Assembly: GCA_023390635.1 (NCBI GenBank)
Contig: JAEWCM010000198.1
Location: 1 to 22,497 of the forward strand
Length of the DNA stretch: 22,497 nucleotides
From: Bacillota bacterium
GTDB lineage: Bacteria > Bacillota > Desulfitobacteriia > Desulfitobacteriales > Desulfitobacteriaceae
Direction: 5' to 3'
Position numbers and translations under genes: made by a program. Positions 1-6,403 of this stretch are shown piece by piece. How positions within the stretch are numbered: the first letter of the stretch is position 1; every line of letters begins with the position of its first letter. The notes beneath the pieces were generated by a model. It saw nothing but the letters and a program-made list of their open reading frames with translations, was not told the origin of the DNA and did not search any database.

Positions 1-42
1 GATTTATTCGGCCCTGATTTGGTAGTGGTTAAAAAGAATTAA
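1..42 (+). CDS. dnaX: C-terminal tail of DNA polymerase III subunit gamma/tau (partial)
   Basis: The window opens in a frame that reads DLFGPDLVVVKKN and stops with TAA at 40-42. Only these 13 residues are visible. DnaX proteins of Firmicutes often end in a similar 'FG-x-DL' plus charged tail, and dnaX normally lies directly upstream of the ybaB-recR pair, which follows here. The assignment rests mainly on this context, because no domain is visible. DnaX is the clamp-loader ATPase of the replicative polymerase and would work with the HolB delta' subunit encoded later in the window. Confidence 0.6.
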   Translation, partial: DLFGPDLVVVKKN

Positions 43-60
43 ATTAAGGAGGACAAGATT

Positions 61-396
61 ATGGGATTTAAAGGTGCAGGCGGTATGGGCAATATGGGGC
101 AAATGCTGAAACAGGCCCAAAAAATGCAAGAAAATATGATGAAGGTTCAGGAAGAGGTAAAGACAAAGACAGTTGAAGTTTCGGTTGGCGGGGGAGCGGT
201 GCAGGTAACTGCCAATGGGAATATGGAAGTGCTGGAGCTGAAAATTAAGCCGGAGGCTGTGGATCCGGAAGATGTGGAAATGCTGGAAGATTTGGTGAAG
301 GCAGCGATAAACGAAGGGTTACGCAAGGCCCAGGAGATGGTGGCGGAAGAGATGGAAAAAGCAACGGGCGGCTTAAAGATCCCCGGACTTTTCTAG
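61..396 (+). CDS. ebfC: YbaB/EbfC family nucleoid-associated DNA-binding protein
   Basis: The 111-residue product is a small, Met/Gln-rich protein of the YbaB/EbfC family. These are dimeric DNA-binding proteins associated with the nucleoid and commonly encoded between dnaX and recR. The N-terminus is glycine- and methionine-rich (GAGGMGNMGQMLKQAQKMQ). It is followed by the helical KMQENMMKVQEEV segment, a central beta region (VEVSVGGGAVQVTANGNMEV) and an acidic helical C-terminus, as usual in the family. Length is typical (about 100-115 aa). The ATG has an AAGGAGG ribosome binding site at 46-52. It lies 18 bases after the dnaX stop and 7 bases before recR, so all three are probably co-transcribed. 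Its exact role is not well defined in the family; help in recombinational repair with RecR is inferred from linkage. Confidence 0.93.
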   Translation: MGFKGAGGMGNMGQMLKQAQKMQENMMKVQEEVKTKTVEVSVGGGAVQVTANGNMEVLELKIKPEAVDPEDVEMLEDLVKAAINEGLRKAQEMVAEEMEKATGGLKIPGLF

Positions 397-403
397 GTAA
401 GAT

Positions 404-1000
404 ATGGATTTTTTGCAATACCCTCAGCCATTATCCGAATTAATTGCTCAATTGGCACGGTTGCCGGGAATAGGGCCTAAAACGGCTGGCCGGCTGGCTT
501 TCTATTTGCTGCAAAATCCTCAAACCGCTCTATCGCTGGCAGAAGCGATTGAGGGTGCTGAGCAGAAAATTACAGAATGCTCTATATGCTGTAATTTTAC
601 TGACAGGGATCCTTGCCCTCTGTGCAGCAGCGATCAGCGTGATCACAGCCTGCTTTGTATTGTGGAACAGCCGCGGGATGTGGTAGCGTTAGAGAAGACA
701 AGGGAATTTAAAGGACTCTACCATGTTTTGCATGGAGTCCTTTCTCCGATGGATGGCATTGGGCCTGACCAATTGACCATCGGAAAAATGCTTCAACGCC
801 TTGATGGACTATCTGAGGTGGTAATGGCGCTTAACCCTACGGTGGAAGGAGAGGCTACGGCGATGTACTTGGCCCGCCTTCTGAAACCGATGGGTATTAA
901 GGTGACCCGCATTGCTCATGGTCTGCCGGTAGGGGGAGATTTGGAATATGCCGATGAGGTGACCATTGCCAGGGCTTTGGAGGGCCGTAGAACGTTATAA
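404..1000 (+). CDS. recR: Recombination mediator protein RecR
   Basis: The 198-residue protein matches RecR in length and domain order. RecR forms a ring-like clamp that, with RecO/RecF, loads RecA onto gapped DNA during recombinational repair. A helix-hairpin-helix is seen at residues 17-36 (LARLPGIGPKTAGRLAFYLL). A zinc finger with Cys59, Cys62, Cys71 and Cys74 follows. The Toprim domain begins near LLCIVEQPRDV and contains the EGEATAMYLARLL segment, and the C-terminal GLPVGGDLEYADEVTIARAL is the usual RecR ending. The start lies 7 bases after the ebfC stop, with only a weak Shine-Dalgarno sequence (TAGGTAAG) overlapping that stop, which suggests translational coupling. Confidence 0.97.
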   Translation: MDFLQYPQPLSELIAQLARLPGIGPKTAGRLAFYLLQNPQTALSLAEAIEGAEQKITECSICCNFTDRDPCPLCSSDQRDHSLLCIVEQPRDVVALEKTREFKGLYHVLHGVLSPMDGIGPDQLTIGKMLQRLDGLSEVVMALNPTVEGEATAMYLARLLKPMGIKVTRIAHGLPVGGDLEYADEVTIARALEGRRTL

Positions 1001-1036
1001 CTTTGAATCAGATTGTTAAGGCGGTAGTAAACAGGC

Positions 1037-1951
1037 ATGAAAAATAAGCAGTTATTGGGCCATGGGATGGCATTATTTACAGCAATAGTCTGGGGAACAA
1101 CCTTTATATCAACAAAGGTTTTGCTTGAGGATCTCCAACCGGTTGAGATCCTCTTTTATCGTTTTCTAATTGCTTACGGAGTGCTATGGATTATTTTTCC
1201 CAAATGGATACGCAGTTCGGGTTGGAAAGAGGAAGCAGTTTTTTTAGGGTTAGGGCTTAGCGGAGTGTCTTTCTATTTTCTTATGGAGAATATTGCTCTC
1301 CAGTATACATCAACATCCAATGTGGGGCTTCTTGTATCGGTAGCTCCTATAATTACAGCGATTTTGGCTCATTGCTTTACTAAGGATGAGAAATTTAAGG
1401 CTAGTATTGGTATTGGTTTTTTTGTGGCGATCTGGGGAATTGCGTTAGTGATTTTCAACGGTCACTTCATGCTCAAGCTCAACCCTTTAGGGGATTTACT
1501 TGCGGTTGGGGCTGCAGTCGTATGGGGGTTTTATTCCATCCTTTTGAAGAAAGTGGGAGACAAATACAGCTACATTTATACGACTCGGAAAATCTTTTTT
1601 TATGGGCTGCTGACGACCTTGCCCTGCGTATGGCTGATGCAAGGAAATTTAGCCCCGGCTAAATTATGGACTCCCGGAGTATTGCCCAATATTTTGTTCT
1701 TAGGCTTGATCGCTTCCGCACTATGCTTTGTATTATGGAATATGGCTGTTAATATGATTGGGGTGGTCAAGACCAGCAGTTATATCTATCTGATTCCTTT
1801 AGTCACGATCATTACTGCAGTAGTGATTTTGGGAGAGAGGATTACGCCGCTGGCAGCAGGAGGAGCAGTCTTAATTCTGCTCGGCACCTATATTTCCGAC
1901 CATGGAATTCCTTATTTCGGAAGGAAAGATAAAGAGATAAGCAAGTTATAA
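1037..1951 (+). CDS. EamA/DMT-superfamily transporter (RhaT/YdcZ-like permease)
   Basis: This 304-residue hydrophobic protein has about ten membrane segments arranged as two EamA repeats. The first repeat starts at residue 10 (MALFTAIVWGTTFISTKVLL) and the second near residue 148 (PLGDLLAVGAAVVWGFYSILLKK). Both carry the typical 'WG-x-x-x/F' helix. The C-terminus ends in charged residues (GRKDKEISKL). DMT carriers export or import amino acids, nucleosides and other small metabolites, but the substrate cannot be read from sequence. A Shine-Dalgarno-like AAGGCGG at 1018-1024 is spaced rather far (12 bases) from the ATG. In B. subtilis the small gene yaaL lies between recR and bofA; here this transporter takes that place, so it is probably an accessory insertion. 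Base composition does not differ visibly from the neighbours. Confidence 0.9.
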   Translation: MKNKQLLGHGMALFTAIVWGTTFISTKVLLEDLQPVEILFYRFLIAYGVLWIIFPKWIRSSGWKEEAVFLGLGLSGVSFYFLMENIALQYTSTSNVGLLVSVAPIITAILAHCFTKDEKFKASIGIGFFVAIWGIALVIFNGHFMLKLNPLGDLLAVGAAVVWGFYSILLKKVGDKYSYIYTTRKIFFYGLLTTLPCVWLMQGNLAPAKLWTPGVLPNILFLGLIASALCFVLWNMAVNMIGVVKTSSYIYLIPLVTIITAVVILGERITPLAAGGAVLILLGTYISDHGIPYFGRKDKEISKL

Positions 1952-2025
1952 GTTATCTGGTCAGGTTCTTCTTTGTCCAAGCTTTGCATAGAATGCAATA
2001 GTTGAGGGTAAAGGAGAGAAGGACC

Positions 2026-2280
2026 ATGACGTTTGTCTTTCTTGGCTTGTTTCTTGTACTTATGGCAATGGTAGTCAGATCTTCCCTGAAAAAGCCAGGG
2101 GCATTTTTAAAAGCGGGAATCCATGTTCTGGGAGGTCTGGTGGGGCTATGGTTATGTGATCTTCTCCTTAGTCTTTTGGGCTTTGCCATTCCAATTAATG
2201 TTTTTACGGTAATCCTTGTAGGAATGCTGGGGTTTCCTGGGGTATTGGCTTTAGCAGCTTTGCAGGTACTGGGTATTTAA
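2026..2280 (+). CDS. bofA: Pro-sigma-K processing inhibitor BofA
   Basis: The 84-residue membrane protein resembles BofA (about 87 aa in B. subtilis). BofA sits in the outer forespore membrane and, together with SpoIVFA, holds the SpoIVFB protease inactive until pro-sigma-K should be cleaved. The sequence shows hydrophobic segments at residues 3-16 (FVFLGLFLVLMAMVV) and 28-47, and the conserved C-terminal part with GFAIPINVFTVILVGMLGFPGVLALAAL, which is characteristic of the family. The ATG at 2026 is chosen because the AAGGAGAGAAGG ribosome binding site lies just upstream at 2011-2022; an in-frame TTG at 2002 lacks one. Upstream, CATAGAAT at 1987-1994 is close to the sigma-E -10 consensus (CATACAnT), but I see no good -35. 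Position after recR agrees with the B. subtilis order. Confidence 0.92.
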   Translation: MTFVFLGLFLVLMAMVVRSSLKKPGAFLKAGIHVLGGLVGLWLCDLLLSLLGFAIPINVFTVILVGMLGFPGVLALAALQVLGI

Positions 2281-2308
2281 TGTATACAGTATAGACTCTT
2301 TTCTTGAC

Positions 2309-2338
2309 TTGACTTTCGGAATAATCAGACAGTATACT
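2309..2338 (+). promoter_or_regulatory. Candidate sigma-A promoter upstream of the P-loop/kor genes
   Basis: TTGACT at 2309-2314 is separated by 18 bases from TATACT at 2333-2338, a good match to TTGACA-N17-TATAAT. A second TTGACT begins 5 bases upstream at 2304. Transcription would start near 2345, only about 20 bases before a terminator-like hairpin (2368-2387). It could therefore drive the downstream gene through an attenuator, or produce only a short RNA. Confidence 0.5.
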
Positions 2339-2367
2339 AATTGAATAAATGGAGTAATCCTGAGAAG

Positions 2368-2396
2368 GGAACTATCCGGATAGTTCCTTTCTTTTT
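2368..2396 (+). terminator. Rho-independent terminator or leader attenuator after bofA
   Basis: GGAACTATCC followed directly by GGATAGTTCC (2368-2387) is a perfect 20-base palindrome that can fold into an 8-bp stem with a CCGG tetraloop. It is followed by the T-rich run TTTCTTTTT. It most simply ends the dnaX-bofA transcript. Because a good promoter lies just upstream of it, it may also attenuate expression of the following gene. Confidence 0.75.
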
Positions 2397-2440
2397 ATTC
2401 TTTATAGCATTGGTATTAAGATGTCCTGCTCCAGAAAAGA

Positions 2441-3127
2441 ATGGGTGTGAAAAGACTGAAAAGATGGGTTGAAGCTTATGTGGGTGAATATGCCAGCGGC
2501 AAAAGTGAATGTGCTGTTAATCGCGCGTTGGAGATTTTAGGGAATAGCCGGAATGAAGAGCAGATAACCCTGGTTGATCTGGACACGGTAGAGCCTGTCT
2601 ACACCCTGCGCCCGATCAAGGAAGAGCTGGAAGCCAAAGGACTGGCAGTTGTGGCGTGGAGGACGGAGGACACTACGGGTCTGGGTGAAGCAGGTTCGGT
2701 AATTCGGCCGGAAATGCGGTGGGTTCTGAAGCGTCCGGGTCATATTATTTTGGATATCGGCTATGGAGTCAAGGGTGCTCAAACTCTCAATTTGATAGAA
2801 GGAGCATGGGATGATCCTGATCTGAGAATCCTGGCCGTATTGAATCTGGGACGCCCCCTGACAGGAAGCTATGAGGAGATGTTGGAGTATGTAATGAGTT
2901 TAGGACCTCTTCATGGTTTGATTAATAATTCCCATTTAGGGGATGATACTGATTTGGCATTTATTCAGAATGGGGCCAGGGTCGTTGCAGCCATTGGAGA
3001 AAAGATGCACTTACCTGTAGTGGCAACCACGGCCGATATTCGTTTCAAGGGCCAATTAGGGGATTATGATGTTACTGGACACCCGGTCCGCTACATGGAA
3101 AGATTTATGCCCAGGGCTTTTTGGTAA
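2441..3127 (+). CDS. Uncharacterised P-loop NTPase-like protein linked to 2-oxoacid oxidoreductase genes
   Basis: I do not recognise a named family. The 228-residue protein has a Walker A motif at residues 15-22 (GEYASGKS, fitting GxxxxGK[ST]) right after a short N-terminal strand. ITLVDLD follows at 42-48 with a D-x-D pair, then a hydrophobic strand ending in aspartate (HIILDIGYG, Asp105), and strands at LRILAVLNLG and LHGLINNSHLG. This layout recalls the SIMIBI group (MinD/ParA/BioD/CobB-like ATPases), but the extra signature lysine of deviant Walker A proteins is missing (Glu16 in that place). No membrane segments are visible. The ATG at 2441 has no clear Shine-Dalgarno sequence, and GTG at 2447 is an alternative. 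korA begins 70 bases downstream on the same strand with no terminator between, so co-transcription is likely. A role in assembly or control of the oxidoreductase is only a guess. Confidence 0.6.
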   Translation: MGVKRLKRWVEAYVGEYASGKSECAVNRALEILGNSRNEEQITLVDLDTVEPVYTLRPIKEELEAKGLAVVAWRTEDTTGLGEAGSVIRPEMRWVLKRPGHIILDIGYGVKGAQTLNLIEGAWDDPDLRILAVLNLGRPLTGSYEEMLEYVMSLGPLHGLINNSHLGDDTDLAFIQNGARVVAAIGEKMHLPVVATTADIRFKGQLGDYDVTGHPVRYMERFMPRAFW

Positions 3128-3197
3128 CTCATATCCTTAAATAGGAGCAATTTATGCAATAATTTATTCAGTCATTTGGAGAGAGAGGAGAATTGGG

Positions 3198-4292
3198 ATG
3201 TCGGAAAAACCGATTCAAGGGGAAAAGAGAGCCTTTATGACCGGAAATGAAGTGGTCGCTTGGGCCTGTTTGGCCGCTCAGGCTGACATTATGTATGGTT
3301 ATCCTATTACACCGCAAAATGAGATTATGCATTACTGGACAAGGCTGGCGCCCAAATATGAAAAGAAGTTCTTGCAGACAGAGGATGAAATTTCTGCCGG
3401 CTTTACAACGGTAGGTGGAGTTTTATCCGGGGCCAGAGCTTTTACCGCCACCGGGGGGCCTGGAAACGTGCTGATGCAGGAATCAATCTCTATGGCGGAA
3501 ATGATGCGCATTCCGACGGTGATGATCATCCAGCAAAGAGGGGGGCCTTCAACAGCTACGGTGATTTATTCACAGCAGGAACTGACGTTAACGACGTTCG
3601 GGGGAAACGGAGAAGGACATAGGATTGTTTATTCTACCGCGAATCATCAAGAATTATTTGATTATACCATCAAAGCCTTTAATGTGGCATGGACCTACCG
3701 CTTTCCTACCTTTATTCTGGGAGACGGATACCAGGCTAAAATGCGTGAGTCCCTTACTATCTATGATCCTGAATCAAAAGGGATTGAAATGGTGTCTACC
3801 GAGCCTTTGTTAGGGAAAGCAGGAATGCCTGGATCTGATCGGGATCCAGTGCATTTGCGCAATACTTTTAATACCGAAGAAGAGCTATATCGGGTGGTTA
3901 AAGAGCATCAGCAGGAATATGACAGGATTGCTCCTGAATTGATGGAACATGAACAGGAAAGTTGTGAAGATGCTGAACTTGTAATTATCGCCCATGGAAT
4001 TGTGAGCCGTTCAGTGAAAATGGCTGTTCAGGAATTGCGAACCCGAGGCATTAAGGCGGGTTATTTCCGTCCGATCACGGTACGCCCCTTTCCTGTGCCC
4101 GCTATGATCGAAGCTGTAAAACATGCTGATAAACTGCTGGTGGTTGAGTCAGCGGAGGGCCAACTGGTCCGCATGGTTAAGGAAGGGTTGTATGGGGATT
4201 CAACGCCCATTTACAACCTGCTGAAACCAGGTATGGGTGTGACAGTGGAAGAAGTCATAGCAGAAGCGGAAAAGCTGCTTGGTGCAGAGTAA
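3198..4292 (+). CDS. korA: 2-oxoacid:ferredoxin oxidoreductase, alpha subunit (KorA/VorB type)
   Basis: The 364-residue protein is the alpha subunit of a four-subunit 2-oxoacid:ferredoxin oxidoreductase. These cytoplasmic enzymes convert a 2-oxoacid plus CoA to acyl-CoA, CO2 and reduced ferredoxin, or run the reverse carboxylation. The family motif YPITP is at residues 35-39. It is followed by a conserved acidic segment (LQTEDEISAGFTTVGGVLSGARAFTATGGPG) that lies at the thiamine-diphosphate site. The C-terminal part (ELVIIAHGIVSRSVKMAVQELR, GYFRPITVRPFP) is the transketolase C-terminal-like domain. GAGAGAGGAG at 3181-3190 serves as ribosome binding site. The subunits follow in the order alpha-beta-gamma-ferredoxin, within one operon. 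2-Oxoglutarate is the usual annotation for this type, but branched-chain 2-oxoacids cannot be excluded. Confidence 0.9.
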   Translation: MSEKPIQGEKRAFMTGNEVVAWACLAAQADIMYGYPITPQNEIMHYWTRLAPKYEKKFLQTEDEISAGFTTVGGVLSGARAFTATGGPGNVLMQESISMAEMMRIPTVMIIQQRGGPSTATVIYSQQELTLTTFGGNGEGHRIVYSTANHQELFDYTIKAFNVAWTYRFPTFILGDGYQAKMRESLTIYDPESKGIEMVSTEPLLGKAGMPGSDRDPVHLRNTFNTEEELYRVVKEHQQEYDRIAPELMEHEQESCEDAELVIIAHGIVSRSVKMAVQELRTRGIKAGYFRPITVRPFPVPAMIEAVKHADKLLVVESAEGQLVRMVKEGLYGDSTPIYNLLKPGMGVTVEEVIAEAEKLLGAE

Positions 4293-4304
4293 GGAGGGCG
4301 AAAG

Positions 4305-5054
4305 ATGGAACAGGAATTAGTGATGCCGAAATCTTGGCGGCAGGAGACGAAACCTCATAAATTCTGTCCGGGATGTGGGCATGGTTTGGTATTAAAAGCA
4401 TTGGGAAATGCCATTGATGAATTGGGAATTCAGGACAAAGTGGTTTTCGGTTGTGATATCGGATGCTCGTTATTGGCTTGGGATTTCTTTAATTGTGATA
4501 CGGTCCAAACCCATCATGGCAGGACCACTCCGGTGATATCTGGAGTTAAAAGGGCACGGGAGGATAGAATAGGGATTGCCTATATGGGAGATGGGGGCGG
4601 TTATGCTATTGGATCCCAGCATTTGGTCAATGCGGCGGCCCGCAATGAGAAGATTACAGCCATTTTGGTCAACAATTGCAATTACGGCATGACCGGTGGT
4701 CAGATGGCTCCTACTACTTTGCCGGGAATGAAGACTGAGACCTCACCTTATGGCAGGGATGTGGAAGCGACCGGGTATCCGATGCAGGGGCCGGAGATGG
4801 TCGCAGCGATTGCCAGAGAAGGGGCCTATGTGGCTAGAGGAACAGTGGCCAACGTGCGTCAGACCACAACTTTTATTAAACGTGCCCTGGCCAATCAGAT
4901 GGCGGGTAAAGGATTTTCTTTTGTTGAGATTTTATCATCCTGTCCGACCAACTGGGCAACCAATGCTAAAGACACTTGGGCTTTTGTGGAAAATGAAATG
5001 CCGAAATACTTTAAAGTCGGTGAGATCAAGGTGCCGGCAGAGAAGGAGGAATAA
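4305..5054 (+). CDS. korB: 2-oxoacid:ferredoxin oxidoreductase, beta subunit (thiamine-diphosphate binding)
   Basis: The 249-residue protein is the catalytic beta subunit, carrying thiamine diphosphate and one [4Fe-4S] cluster. The CPGCGHG motif at residues 21-27 gives two cluster cysteines (Cys21, Cys24). Further candidate ligands are Cys50 (FGCDIGC) and the late CPTNW cysteine. The thiamine-diphosphate motif runs from GDGG at 95-98 to NNCNYGMTGGQ at 123-133. It starts 12 bases after korA, with AAGGAGGGCG at 4291-4300 before the ATG. It is almost contiguous with the gamma-subunit gene (2-base gap). Length is shorter than many KorB proteins (about 270-290 aa), but the core motifs are complete. 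Confidence 0.92.
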   Translation: MEQELVMPKSWRQETKPHKFCPGCGHGLVLKALGNAIDELGIQDKVVFGCDIGCSLLAWDFFNCDTVQTHHGRTTPVISGVKRAREDRIGIAYMGDGGGYAIGSQHLVNAAARNEKITAILVNNCNYGMTGGQMAPTTLPGMKTETSPYGRDVEATGYPMQGPEMVAAIAREGAYVARGTVANVRQTTTFIKRALANQMAGKGFSFVEILSSCPTNWATNAKDTWAFVENEMPKYFKVGEIKVPAEKEE

Positions 5055-5056
5055 GC

Positions 5057-5623
5057 ATGGCAAAGGTTGTGAAGATTGCTTTGGCCGGTGAGGGCGGTCA
5101 GGGAATTCAATCCGTAGCGCAGATCATGACGAATGCGGCCTATGATGAAGGAAAGGAAGCTCTCTATATTCCTAACTTCGGAGTAGAACAAAGAGGTGGA
5201 GTATCAATTGCCTTTTGTCAGATTTCCGATGAGCAGATTGGAGCACCTAAATTTGAAATCGGGGATATTGTGATCGCTTTAAGTGATCGGGCTATTCAAA
5301 GGACAGGACAATATGTAGGTTCCCAGACCGTATTTTTATATGATGCGTCCATTGAGGACGCGGAAGGTTATTTACCTGCTCAGGCCAAAAAGGTTTTGGC
5401 CATACCGGCCTTAAAGGTAGCAAAAGAAGAGCTTCATCCCAGAGTCTTTAATGTGATAATTTTAGGGGCCACCCTAAGGGCCACAGGTGTACTGGAACTG
5501 GAGCAGGCCAAGCGGGCTTTGGAAAAGAAGTTAAGCTATAAATTCGAAAAGAATCCGGCTTTGCGGGAAATGAATTACCGGGCCCTGGAAAGAGGGGCAG
5601 AATTGGTGGCCGGTCTCCTGTAG
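5057..5623 (+). CDS. korC: 2-oxoacid:ferredoxin oxidoreductase, gamma subunit
   Basis: The 188-residue protein belongs to the pyruvate/ketoisovalerate oxidoreductase catalytic (gamma) domain family, which binds CoA in these enzymes. The N-terminus carries the family motif ALAGEGGQGIQSVAQIM, and FGVEQRGGVSIAFCQIS follows; both are typical. A purine-nucleotide-like fold without iron-sulfur cysteines is expected for this subunit, and indeed no cysteine cluster motif is present. The ATG lies 2 bases after the korB stop, with AGAAGGAGGA at 5041-5050, so translation is probably coupled. It works only as part of the alpha-beta-gamma-ferredoxin complex. Confidence 0.9.
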   Translation: MAKVVKIALAGEGGQGIQSVAQIMTNAAYDEGKEALYIPNFGVEQRGGVSIAFCQISDEQIGAPKFEIGDIVIALSDRAIQRTGQYVGSQTVFLYDASIEDAEGYLPAQAKKVLAIPALKVAKEELHPRVFNVIILGATLRATGVLELEQAKRALEKKLSYKFEKNPALREMNYRALERGAELVAGLL

Positions 5624-5697
5624 TATAGACAGATAGTCAAGTGAAAGGATCTGGCATTTGTAATCAATAGATTCGAGGTATTTAAGGAGGAAAGGGC

Positions 5698-5952
5698 ATG
5701 TCGTTAACAGATAAAGCAGTGATTTTTGAAGGAACTCGTTCACGGTTGACCGTCTTCCCCCGTTTATGTAAAGGCTGTGGATTGTGTATCGAGAAATGCC
5801 CGGTGAAAACCTTGGCATGGTCAGATAATTTAGGGGTATATGGAACTCCGATTCCGCAGGTCACGGAAGAGATCGGCTGTACGGGATGCGGGATGTGTCA
5901 GATTGTATGTCCTGATGCAGCGATCAGCGTGGGCAGAGTGAAACGCAGCTAA
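5698..5952 (+). CDS. korD: 2x[4Fe-4S] ferredoxin subunit of the 2-oxoacid oxidoreductase (delta subunit)
   Basis: The 84-residue protein has two complete ferredoxin cluster motifs: Cys24/27/30/34 (CKGCGLCIEKCP) and Cys61/64/67/71 (CTGCGMCQIVCP), for two [4Fe-4S] clusters. The insert of about 25 residues between the motifs is common in delta subunits of 2-oxoacid oxidoreductases, which relay electrons to free ferredoxin. It follows korC after 74 bases with AAGGAGGAAAGG at 5683-5694 as ribosome binding site. In many organisms the ferredoxin subunit gene comes first in the operon; here it is last and is directly followed by a strong terminator, so the operon ends here. Confidence 0.88.
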   Translation: MSLTDKAVIFEGTRSRLTVFPRLCKGCGLCIEKCPVKTLAWSDNLGVYGTPIPQVTEEIGCTGCGMCQIVCPDAAISVGRVKRS

Positions 5953-5990
5953 TCATAAGCTTCCTTTTGGAGAATGTTTTGATGTATGGA

Positions 5991-6026
5991 AATGTGTAAG
6001 CGAAAGTTTTCGTTTACACATTTTTT
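5991..6026 (+). terminator. Rho-independent terminator of the kor operon
   Basis: AATGTGTAAGCGAAA (5991-6005) pairs with TTTCGTTTACACATT (6008-6022) over 15 positions with one G-U pair and a very short loop. The stem's end runs into six T residues (6021-6026). It lies about 40 bases after the ferredoxin stop and separates the kor operon from feo. Confidence 0.88.
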
Positions 6027-6091
6027 GGTTTAGAGTCTAAATTTGATAGTGATTTGCAATATCGGTACAGGTGTTATTGTTAAAAAAAGTA

Positions 6092-6120
6092 TTGACATTG
6101 ATTATCATTTATTCTATCTT
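6092..6120 (+). promoter_or_regulatory. Sigma-A promoter of the feoA genes
   Basis: A perfect -35 TTGACA at 6092-6097 and TATCTT at 6115-6120 are separated by 17 bases. Transcription would begin near 6127, about 25 bases before the first feoA start. The spacer is occupied by a Fur-box-like sequence. Confidence 0.75.
6094..6112 (+). promoter_or_regulatory. Fur-box-like operator overlapping the feoA promoter
   Basis: GACATTGATTATCATTTAT matches 14 of 19 positions of the classical Fur box (GATAATGATTATCATTATC), including the central TGATTATCA core. It covers the end of the -35 and the spacer of the feoA promoter, the right place for an iron-dependent repressor to block transcription. Fur is the natural candidate; no regulator gene is in the window. 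Confidence 0.7.
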
Positions 6121-6152
6121 TAAAGGAGAGATGATAAAAGGGGGTTGGAACA

Positions 6153-6371
6153 ATGCCTTTGACGATGTTGAATGTGGGAAAAGAGGCAGTAGTCAGGAAC
6201 TTTAAAGTGAAAGAAGAAACCAAAACTTTTCTAGAGGGTCTTGGAATTGTTTCAGGTACTCCTATTTTAGTACTGTCAGAGATTAATGGTGATTTGATCA
6301 TTCGCGTGAAAGGGTCAAAATTGGCAATCAACAAAGGACTTGCTCAAAGGATTTTTGTTGAGGCTGTTTAA
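6153..6371 (+). CDS. feoA: Ferrous iron transport protein A (first copy)
   Basis: The 72-residue protein is a single FeoA/SH3-like domain. FeoA is a small cytoplasmic protein needed for FeoB-mediated Fe(II) uptake, probably through contact with FeoB. The sequence begins MPLTMLNVGKEAVVRNF and contains the family hallmarks: the FLEGLGIVSGTPILVLSEINGDLIIRVKGSKLAINKGLAQRIFVE beta-barrel with the closing LA-x-RI-x-V segment. A G-rich ribosome binding site (AAAAGGGGG) precedes the ATG at 6153; ATG 6165 is an alternative. A second feoA begins 32 bases downstream. The two differ clearly in sequence (this one lacks the KRRLLDMG motif of the second), so they are diverged paralogues rather than a recent duplication. 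Confidence 0.92.
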   Translation: MPLTMLNVGKEAVVRNFKVKEETKTFLEGLGIVSGTPILVLSEINGDLIIRVKGSKLAINKGLAQRIFVEAV

Positions 6372-6403
6372 ATAAAATCATCCAAAGGAGGAGGGGTGGA
6401 TCA

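Noticed and set aside
3141..3162. Minimal reading frame ATG-CAA-TAA with an AGGAG upstream, between the P-loop gene and korA
   Set aside because: Two codons give no protein signal and the site can arise by chance in a short gap; korA has its own good ribosome binding site.
6131..6205. Possible upstream reading frame overlapping the first feoA (ATG at 6131 after AAAGGAG)
   Set aside because: The spacing between the AGGAG and ATG is too short, the frame is out of register with feoA and gives a short peptide with no recognisable feature.
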